Assembly: GCA_947442905.1 (NCBI GenBank)
Contig: CANEWV010000072.1
Span: 1 to 7,572, forward strand
Direction of reading: 5' to 3'
Length of the DNA stretch: 7,572 bases
Source of the DNA: Chitinophagaceae bacterium
GTDB taxonomy: Bacteria > Bacteroidota > Bacteroidia > Chitinophagales > Chitinophagaceae
The position numbers and the translations under genes were made by a program. Of the stretch, positions 1-5,154 are shown piece by piece. Under the pieces are notes generated by a model. That model worked only from the letters and a program-made list of their open reading frames with translations, did not search any database and was not told the origin of the DNA. How positions within the stretch are numbered: the first letter of the stretch is position 1; the number at the start of each line of letters is the position of its first letter.

Positions 1-61
1 AAAAGGTCAAAATTTAGGAAAGCGCGTTGCTGAGTCGGTGTTGCGTTGGCATAAAAAATAA
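1..61 (+). CDS. C-terminal end of an unidentified protein (5' truncated)
   Basis: Reading from base 2, an open frame of 19 codons runs to a TAA at 59-61. The residues include GQNLGKRVAESVLRWHKK, which looks like the closing amphipathic helix of an alpha/beta protein. The LGKRVAE stretch resembles the ends of flavodoxin-like NAD(P)H-dependent oxidoreductases, but 19 residues are too few to assign a family. The stretch is more GC-rich than the flanking intergenic bases, as expected for coding DNA, and the other two forward frames are less protein-like. The gene converges on the YdeI-like gene, with the two stop codons 7 nt apart. Confidence 0.4.
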   Translation, partial: KGQNLGKRVAESVLRWHKK

Positions 62-77
62 TAGAGGTCTATTTTTT
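53..77. terminator. Candidate bidirectional intrinsic terminator
   Basis: AATAG (60-64) pairs with CTATT (69-73) around the four-base loop AGGT. An A-run lies on the left (53-58) and a T-run on the right (72-77), so either strand would give a short hairpin followed by U residues. Beyond one T-T mismatch the flanking A and T runs can extend the stem. It sits exactly between two convergent genes and overlaps the stop codons, a typical place for a shared terminator. The stem is short and AT-rich, so the folding energy is weak. Confidence 0.4.
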
Positions 78-704
78 CAGATATTTATGAGAACCGTCAC
101 AAGCAGGCATTCGTTTGGAAAGTCCACAGGTACAATCCGTTAATCCCTTGCCACATAAAATTTGATGTGTATACTTTTCAATTCTAGCAATCCTGGTTTC
201 AGATTGTTTGGCCCCCGAAAAAAATATTAAATAACCTCTTTGTCTACCAGGTGTTAAGGATTCAAATGCTTTTTTGAGTGCAACATTCTTTTTAAAAATT
301 ACATTTAATTCTTCTACAACTATTGCTGGGTCTGCTTCTGGCTTTGAGGGAGTAAACGCTTCTGCTGAAATAGATTCTTTAATGAATTTTTTAATAATGC
401 TCTTTTTTTTGACAATGTCTGCAACATTTTCAAGCCTCAACTGTCTTCCAACTCTTGTGTGCTCACCTGGTTTAACCAACAAACCCTTTGGGTCCGTTAA
501 ATGAGCACCATTAAAAAAACCCAAAGCAAAATATTCTTTAAATGGAGCAAGAATAATAATGTTTTTAGTGTTGTGTGTGTAACAAGGGGAAGCCCATTTA
601 AATTCTTCAACGAGTTCTGTTTCCAATAAAATTTCACGAATAGCTTGAAGCTCTTCTTTCCAAAGCTTTGCCCTTGAAATATATTGAGTAACGTTTTGGT
701 TCAT
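69..704 (-). CDS. DUF1801/YdeI-like protein with C-terminal CDGSH iron-sulfur motif
   Basis: This 211-residue protein has no signal peptide and is probably cytoplasmic. Residues about 15-115 look like a DUF1801 domain (KWASPCYTHNTKNII, then FALGFFNGAHL). Residues about 125-190 look like the YdeI/OmpD-associated helical region, including LTPGRQRGYLIFFSGAKQSETR and RIEKY. The tail carries a complete CDGSH-type signature, C-x-C-x2-S-x3-P-x-C-D-G-S-H, with Cys191, Cys193, Cys202 and His206 as the expected three-cysteine, one-histidine ligands of a [2Fe-2S] cluster. The YdeI-type end ILCGKGL runs straight into this motif, so the cluster domain appears fused rather than separate. The ATG at 702-704 is the natural start, 41 nt from the divergent racemase gene. 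The function is unknown. An electron-transfer or redox-sensing role for the cluster is inference. Confidence 0.8.
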   Translation of the reverse strand: MNQNVTQYISRAKLWKEELQAIREILLETELVEEFKWASPCYTHNTKNIIILAPFKEYFALGFFNGAHLTDPKGLLVKPGEHTRVGRQLRLENVADIVKKKSIIKKFIKESISAEAFTPSKPEADPAIVVEELNVIFKKNVALKKAFESLTPGRQRGYLIFFSGAKQSETRIARIEKYTHQILCGKGLTDCTCGLSKRMPACDGSHKYLKK

Positions 705-737
705 TTGAATTGATTAAAATAAAATTAATTACATTAG
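704..737 (+). promoter_or_regulatory. Candidate Bacteroidota-type promoter for the racemase-like gene
   Basis: TTTG at 704-707 is followed after 22 nt by TACATTAG at 730-737. This matches the Bacteroidota primary-sigma consensus (TTTG, about 19-23 nt, TAnnTTTG) except for one base in the -7 element. The predicted transcription start near 744 would give an extremely short leader before the ATG at 755. It fills the 41-nt gap between two divergent genes. In an AT-rich genome such matches arise by chance, so confidence is modest. Confidence 0.35.
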
Positions 738-754
738 TTGTATAAATGCATTTT

Positions 755-2119
755 ATGAAACGAATTTATTTTATTGTTTTTGTTTTGATTTTGATAGTTC
801 AAATACATGTTGATGCACAAGCAATAAAAAATAACAAAAAAGCCCTTCCAATTGGGGTATTCGACTCTGGTACTGGTGGGTTAACCGTGCTGGAGGCTAT
901 ATTAGCTCTTGATGCATTTAATAATGAAACCGGTAAGCCAGGAGCAGATGGAAAGCCCGATTTTACTAAAGAATATTTTCAATATTTAGCAGACCAAGCA
1001 AATATGCCCTATGGTAATTATGCTGCAGAAAATAAAACCGATTTATTAAAAGAACATATTCAAAAAAATATGCAGTTCTTTTTAACAGACGCAGTTCAAA
1101 AGCCTCCTGTAAAAATGATCGTCCTAGCTTGTAATACAGCTACAGCTTATGCCTTATTAGATATTAAATTAAAATTGCAACAAGATCATATTGATGTACC
1201 CGTAATAGGTGTTATTGATGCTGGTTCAAAAGCAGCATTAGCCTACCAGCAAAAAAAGGGTACAGGAACCATTGGTGTTTTTGCAACTGCTGGAACGGTT
1301 GCGTCTAACGGGTATCCCAGAACCTTACAGGACATGGCAAAGGCAATGGGTATGCCAGCATTATCAGTCATTAGTCAGGGCGGTTCTGGACTGGCTGAAA
1401 GTATTGACCGTGACTGGAGTTATTTTGTAGATACATTAACCAAGGCTAGAAAAGAGTATAAAGGCCCTTCTCTTAAAAACAATAAGTATACGATTGATAC
1501 GACATTATTAAGTGCATATCGTTTTGATGCTTCTAATAATAAGCTCTTGTGTGAATATGATGATAAAGGAAGTTGTTTAGATATGCAATTAAACGACCCA
1601 TCAAATTATGTGCGTTACCACTTGGTTAGTTTATTAGAAAAAATGGTGCAAGAAAAAGTTACGAAGCCTTTAAATACACTCATTTTAGGTTGTACGCATT
1701 ATCCTTACTTAAAAGATACGATTGCATCTGTCTTAAACGAATTGTATCAATACAAAAAAGACAATCAATATAGATACCGAAATTATCTTGTTGAAAAAGT
1801 AGAATTGATAGATCCTTCTGTTGAAACAGCTAAAGAGGCGTACATAGCGCTCAGAAGCCAATCCCTTACAAACACTGCTAGTAAACAAACCAACCAATTT
1901 TTTATTACTGTCCCTAATACGAGCGTTCCTAAAGCCGCTCTACAGCCAGATGGTTGGTTTACCTACGACTATAAATACGGAAGATTGGCCGGGGCAAATA
2001 CAGACTATGTAAAGTATGTTCCATTTGATACAAAAAATATTTCGGAGGCATCCTATAGCCGTTTCAAAATGGTGCTACCAAAATCTTATGCCGAAATTGT
2101 AAAGTCTAAACTTAGATAA
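755..2119 (+). CDS. Exported glutamate-racemase-like protein (Asp/Glu racemase family)
   Basis: This 454-residue protein has a signal peptide: MKR, a hydrophobic run over residues 4-19, then likely cleavage after VDA (residue 21). The mature part has the MurI-type racemase motifs: FDSGTGG at 36-42, DQANMPYG at 80-87 (family form DxxxxPYG), the first catalytic-cysteine motif CNTA at Cys126, and the second, GCTHYPYL, at Cys313 with His315. Both catalytic cysteines are present, so racemase activity on glutamate or a related amino acid is plausible. It is far longer than typical MurI (about 260-280 residues). The cysteines are 187 residues apart instead of about 110, there is an insertion at about residues 53-74, and a C-terminal extension of about 70 residues follows. 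The ATG at 755 is preferred because MKR begins a standard signal peptide. An ATG at 746 would add MHF. An exported location argues against a sole role in cytoplasmic peptidoglycan precursor supply. It overlaps the convergent gene by 34 bp. Confidence 0.85.
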   Translation: MKRIYFIVFVLILIVQIHVDAQAIKNNKKALPIGVFDSGTGGLTVLEAILALDAFNNETGKPGADGKPDFTKEYFQYLADQANMPYGNYAAENKTDLLKEHIQKNMQFFLTDAVQKPPVKMIVLACNTATAYALLDIKLKLQQDHIDVPVIGVIDAGSKAALAYQQKKGTGTIGVFATAGTVASNGYPRTLQDMAKAMGMPALSVISQGGSGLAESIDRDWSYFVDTLTKARKEYKGPSLKNNKYTIDTTLLSAYRFDASNNKLLCEYDDKGSCLDMQLNDPSNYVRYHLVSLLEKMVQEKVTKPLNTLILGCTHYPYLKDTIASVLNELYQYKKDNQYRYRNYLVEKVELIDPSVETAKEAYIALRSQSLTNTASKQTNQFFITVPNTSVPKAALQPDGWFTYDYKYGRLAGANTDYVKYVPFDTKNISEASYSRFKMVLPKSYAEIVKSKLR

Positions 2120-2565
2120 TCACCTACTTCAACCACTCGCCAATTTTCTATTAATGTATGTAGAAGTGCTCTAATTTCTTCAACTACAATGTTTGAAAAT
2201 TGAATTGTTGGAATGCGAGAATTCTGCTGCCTCAAGCTTTGTTCAAGAATAGCATTAATATCTTCAAATTCACCTTGCGTAAATTCAATTAATAAAAGAT
2301 TAGCAAGATGCTCTGCGTACCAAGCTTCGTTTGCAAGCTCTAATGAATCTCTTGTTTCTTTATTTTCAAAAATACTTGGATTAATACCTCCTGCTATAAG
2401 TCCCCAAAATGCATTTTTATATTGCAATGTAGTTTCTATAGCATAATGACACAAGTCATGTAATACCAAAAAATCATCTGCTTCAATCCAATAATCTTCA
2501 AAACCTTCTCTGATATAGGAGATCGTATGTTTATTGCCAGCTTTCTTTTTTATTATAATTTTCAA
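2086..2565 (-). CDS. Uncharacterised protein with HDLCHYAIE motif
   Basis: This 159-residue protein has no signal peptide or membrane segment, and I do not recognise its family. It opens with a lysine-rich beta-like stretch, then WIEADDFLVLHDLCHYAIE at residues 26-44, in which His36, Asp37, Cys39, His40 and Glu44 could bind a metal. A helical region follows (LANEAWYAEHLANLLLIEF), then a C-terminal helix with EEIRALLHTLIENW. No ATG is available near the N-terminus. The first plausible start is TTG at 2565, 6 nt after the TAA of the methyltransferase gene, in the same reading frame. Close spacing points to co-transcription and translational coupling. The 3' end overlaps the convergent racemase gene by 34 bp. 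That the gene is real is well supported by protein-like composition and tight packing; its function is open. Confidence 0.75.
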   Translation of the reverse strand: MKIIIKKKAGNKHTISYIREGFEDYWIEADDFLVLHDLCHYAIETTLQYKNAFWGLIAGGINPSIFENKETRDSLELANEAWYAEHLANLLLIEFTQGEFEDINAILEQSLRQQNSRIPTIQFSNIVVEEIRALLHTLIENWRVVEVGDYLSLDFTISA

Positions 2566-2571
2566 GATAAA

Positions 2572-3207
2572 TTATTTTTTAAGTACCATCACTACAATTT
2601 CTTTGTTCGTATCATTTTCTGCTATACTATACTTTTTTGTACTAGTAATATATTTAGAAATACGATCTATAAAAGGGTTTGAAGCGAGTCTGTTGGGAGT
2701 CGCTAATATTATGCTACTTCCATTATTAATAAACCGATTAATTAGTACAACTAAATTATTGTGTGCAGATGGTTCGTAATTGGTATCGCTAAGTAAAATG
2801 GTATCTACAGTAGTATCTTCAGAAATTGTATTCCAATCAATACATGTAGCCTGTGCATTCTTAAGCGCTAAATGATTAATATTTTTTTGAAGTAATGCAA
2901 CTGCATCCGGTGCATAATCACTAATTATTATTTTTTTTGTTAGTGAAGCAATACAAAAGGAAGGAATCCCAACCCCTGCACCAATTTCGAGAACTATTTT
3001 ATTTTGTATCCACGTTGGTTCTTCTTGTAAAAACTGGGTCATTGCATGAGCTGACGCCCAAACTTTAGCCCAATATGGAAATATAGTTGCAGTATTTTCT
3101 GCTGCTAATTTTTGATAGGTTGATTGAATAAGTGCTGGGTCAGGAACATACAGTGTATGTTCAGTATTTAGCTTAACTAGTTGTAATGGATACACTTTAT
3201 TTAGCAA
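2572..3207 (-). CDS. Class I SAM-dependent methyltransferase, METTL21/MT16-like
   Basis: This is a cytoplasmic seven-beta-strand methyltransferase of 211 residues. The SAM-binding motif I is VLEIGAGVG at 72-80, the acidic post-I motif is SDY at 96-98, and LLSDTNYEP at 138-146 sits where MT16-family enzymes carry their DxxY signature (Asp141, Tyr144). The preceding FPYWAKVWASAHAM (43-56) matches the PYWAxxWxS lead-in typical of that family, whose eukaryotic members methylate lysines in proteins and whose relatives include the ETF-beta lysine methyltransferase. A protein substrate is therefore inferred but not shown. There is no early ATG. The start is either TTG at 3207, which overlaps the upstream serine-hydrolase gene by 11 nt, or GTG at 3195, one base past that gene's TAA. 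Both keep the whole domain. It is the middle gene of a leftward three-gene cluster. Confidence 0.8.
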   Translation of the reverse strand: MLNKVYPLQLVKLNTEHTLYVPDPALIQSTYQKLAAENTATIFPYWAKVWASAHAMTQFLQEEPTWIQNKIVLEIGAGVGIPSFCIASLTKKIIISDYAPDAVALLQKNINHLALKNAQATCIDWNTISEDTTVDTILLSDTNYEPSAHNNLVVLINRFINNGSSIILATPNRLASNPFIDRISKYITSTKKYSIAENDTNKEIVVMVLKK

Positions 3208-4348
3208 TTAAATTATCGTACAATGCGTTTACCGTTTTTCTAATCACATTGTTGTATCCACTTGTTTCACCCGGATGACATCCATTACTAATTACAACAA
3301 TGCCAAATTTTTCTTGTGGATTAAAAAACATCGCACTATATAGTCCATATGCAGATCCAGTATGCCCTACCATTACCTTTCCGTCAATTATTGTTGCTGG
3401 TGTTTCTAACGCAAATCCATAAGCGGCTATGTCTGAAACAGCCATTTGCATCATTTTCGAATTCTTTTTTGAAATAATTCTTACGCCATTGTATTTTCCA
3501 TAATTGGCATGCATCATCATGTACGTAGCTAAATCTTTTGCAGATATTTTCATGCCACCCGTTGGTGAAAATATAGGTGCGCTATATCCCATTTGATAAG
3601 CAGCCACCTCTGCAGTTCTTGGTGCATAAGCATTAGGAGATGCAACAAATTTTGCTGCATCTGGCTGATATTCATAGATTGTTGCAAATTTAGATTTGTC
3701 TAATCCGTTCACATAGTATCCGCCATATAGTTGTAATGGATTCAAAATATGGTTTTGTATGTAGGCATCAAATCTTTCGCCACTCACTTTTTCAATGATC
3801 GTTCCAATCATATTAAAGTTGAAATTGCAATATTCATATCTTTTTCCTGGCTCATAACTATTGTAGCATTTATACCAGTTAACTGATTTTGCAGGATTAA
3901 TTGAATCTAATGAAAAATAACCCTGACTATCATTGATAGATGATAAATGAGATAGCATTAACCTAAGCGTGATAATGATTTCAGGAAATTTTGGATTCCG
4001 AACTTTAAATCCGATCAGTTCGCTAACATCTTGATCTAGATTAACTTTTTTGGCTTCTACTAATTGCATAATAGCCGTTGCAGAAAATGATTTTGAAATA
4101 GAAGCGATTCTAAAAATATTTTCGTTGGTAAGCGGCGCATTTGTTTCAACATCTTTTAGGCCAAAAGAATGCGTATAAATAAACTTGTTATCTTTTACAA
4201 CTGCCACCGATAAACCCATCACTGGATTTTCTTTCATTATTTGTTGAATAGCTCCCTCCGCTTTATTTTCTTGCGCGTTAGATATAATTGGAAATAGTAA
4301 CGCAGATACAATGATGCTTTTCGATATCCACTGAATTAATTTTCTCAT
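3197..4348 (-). CDS. Exported serine hydrolase, beta-lactamase/DD-peptidase family
   Basis: This 383-residue protein belongs to the PF00144-type serine hydrolases (class C beta-lactamase, DD-carboxypeptidase and esterase relatives). A signal peptide covers residues 1-25 (basic MRK, hydrophobic IIVSALLFPII, likely cleavage after SNA), so it should act in the periplasm. The catalytic SxxK is Ser83-Ile-Ser-Lys86, the YxN motif is Tyr173-Cys174-Asn175, and the KTG-equivalent is HTG at 329-331. LMLSHLSS (130-137) matches the conserved LLxHxSG region. The cysteine inside the YxN motif is a little unusual. Family members act on peptidoglycan peptides, beta-lactams, esters or D-amino-acid peptides, and sequence alone does not choose among them; calling it an antibiotic-resistance gene is not justified. 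The ATG at 4346-4348 is clear. It is the first gene of the leftward cluster and divergent from the membrane-protein gene. Confidence 0.88.
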   Translation of the reverse strand: MRKLIQWISKSIIVSALLFPIISNAQENKAEGAIQQIMKENPVMGLSVAVVKDNKFIYTHSFGLKDVETNAPLTNENIFRIASISKSFSATAIMQLVEAKKVNLDQDVSELIGFKVRNPKFPEIIITLRLMLSHLSSINDSQGYFSLDSINPAKSVNWYKCYNSYEPGKRYEYCNFNFNMIGTIIEKVSGERFDAYIQNHILNPLQLYGGYYVNGLDKSKFATIYEYQPDAAKFVASPNAYAPRTAEVAAYQMGYSAPIFSPTGGMKISAKDLATYMMMHANYGKYNGVRIISKKNSKMMQMAVSDIAAYGFALETPATIIDGKVMVGHTGSAYGLYSAMFFNPQEKFGIVVISNGCHPGETSGYNNVIRKTVNALYDNLIAK

Positions 4349-4412
4349 CTATAAAATGTATTTATTTTAAAACAATTATTTAATTTACAAGTTAAAAATT
4401 AAATTTAACAAA
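4349..4412. promoter_or_regulatory. Divergent intergenic region, probably with promoters in both directions
   Basis: These 64 bases separate two divergently oriented start codons and consist almost entirely of A and T. Promoters for the leftward cluster and for the rightward membrane-protein gene are expected here. Partial -7-like matches exist, including TACATTTT read leftward close to the serine-hydrolase start and TAATTTAC read rightward, but no full TTTG plus TAnnTTTG pair is convincing. No palindrome comparable to the arsR operator was seen. Confidence 0.35.
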
Positions 4413-4757
4413 ATGTTTAGTAGAGCAAATAAATGGCTCATTGCAGCAACAGGCATTGGTATATTTTATGCACTTGCATTATTAATTTTTGCTGGTGATG
4501 TATTTAATAAAGATCAAAGCATTTCACAAACCGTTTTTGATGTAGGCTTACATCTTGTACCAACTGTGGTTGTGTTATTATTTGTTTTTGTCGGTTATAA
4601 AAAGCCACTCATTGGTGCGGCTATTTGTTTAGTAAGCGGGCTCATTTACATCATTACTGGTTGGGCAAATTTGCATTGGACAGCGCATGTTGTAATTGCC
4701 GGACCGCTCTTAGTCTTAAGTATGTTATACATAATGGCTTATAAATCAATTAAATAG
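4413..4757 (+). CDS. Small four-helix membrane protein of unknown function
   Basis: This 114-residue protein is predicted from hydrophobicity to span the inner membrane four times, at about residues 8-27, 45-62, 65-83 and 90-109. Short polar links lie between, including FNKDQSISQ after helix 1 and the YKKP turn at 62-65. Within the membrane part are conserved-looking His47, Pro50, Trp84, His88-Trp89 and His92. It is far too small for an Acr3 or ArsB arsenite permease (usually 10-12 helices) and shows none of their features. It starts at ATG 4413 after an A-rich leader and ends 48 nt before arsR, in the same direction. It may be the first gene of the arsenic cluster or an unrelated neighbour, since the operator and a possible weak promoter lie between them. 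The family was not identified with confidence. Confidence 0.75.
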   Translation: MFSRANKWLIAATGIGIFYALALLIFAGDVFNKDQSISQTVFDVGLHLVPTVVVLLFVFVGYKKPLIGAAICLVSGLIYIITGWANLHWTAHVVIAGPLLVLSMLYIMAYKSIK

Positions 4758-4780
4758 AGCAATAGTTTTTGCAATTCAAG

Positions 4781-4806
4781 TATTAATCGTAATATTGCGA
4801 TTAATA
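4781..4806 (+). promoter_or_regulatory. 26-bp palindrome at the arsR start: candidate ArsR operator
   Basis: TATTAATCG (4781-4789) and CGATTAATA (4798-4806) are perfect reverse complements. The eight bases between them, TAATATTG, contain the palindrome AATATT at 4791-4796, so the whole 26 bp is symmetric apart from the T4790/G4797 pair. The centre falls between 4793 and 4794. The last base is the A of the arsR ATG. ArsR-type dimers bind palindromes of about this size near their own start, so autoregulation is the natural reading. In RNA the same sequence would form a hairpin reaching the start codon. A weak -7-like element (TAGTTTTTG, 4763-4771) lies just upstream and would place the operator downstream of the transcription start. 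Confidence 0.75.
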
Positions 4807-5138
4807 TGGGAGCCAGTAAAATCATCAATTATTCAGAAGAAGAACTGCTCATTGCAAAATTTGCAAAAGCGCTTTCTCATCCGGCACGTGTTGCCATCAT
4901 CAAGCTTTTACTAGAAAAGCAGTCTTGCATATGTGGTGATATCGTAGAAGATTTACCAATCGCACAATCTACCGTATCGCAACATTTAAAAGAATTAAAA
5001 GAGTCTGGACTCATCAAAGGAAATATTGATGGAGCATCAATATGTTATTGTGTTGATACAGACGTATTACAAAAAGCAAATGATATTTTAAATAAAGTAT
5101 TAGGCGCTTCTATTCAAACTCAAACAACTTGTTGTTAA
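4806..5138 (+). CDS. arsR: ArsR-family metalloregulatory repressor
   Basis: This 110-residue winged-helix regulator is the expected length for ArsR/SmtB proteins. Residues 17-36 are the first helical part ([16 protein letters not shown]). The recognition helix is [18 protein letters not shown] at 53-70, and the wing runs over about 71-84. Cysteines come in three pairs: Cys41-x-Cys43 near the position of the classic ELCVCDL arsenite site, Cys80-x-Cys82 in the wing, and Cys109-Cys110 at the extreme C-terminus. Trivalent arsenic binding is the expected trigger for release of DNA. The gene is followed 16 nt later by arsM and then arsC, which supports arsenic rather than zinc or cadmium sensing. 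The ATG at 4806 is the only reasonable start and shares its first base with the palindromic operator, so repression is probably autoregulatory. Confidence 0.9.
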   Translation: MGASKIINYSEEELLIAKFAKALSHPARVAIIKLLLEKQSCICGDIVEDLPIAQSTVSQHLKELKESGLIKGNIDGASICYCVDTDVLQKANDILNKVLGASIQTQTTCC

Positions 5139-5154
5139 ATTAAAAATTTAAAAT

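Noticed and set aside
274..504. Plus-strand open frame within the YdeI-CDGSH gene
   Set aside because: Antisense to a conserved protein, with low-complexity Ser, Phe and Thr content typical of a shadow frame.
2534..2779. Plus-strand hydrophobic open frame that could look like a small membrane protein
   Set aside because: It is antisense to the methyltransferase C-terminus; the hydrophobic look comes from the complement of A-rich Lys, Asn and Ile codons.
3197..4348. Calling the serine hydrolase an antibiotic-resistance beta-lactamase
   Set aside because: The SxxK, YxN and HTG motifs are shared by esterases and peptidases; nothing visible points specifically to beta-lactam hydrolysis.
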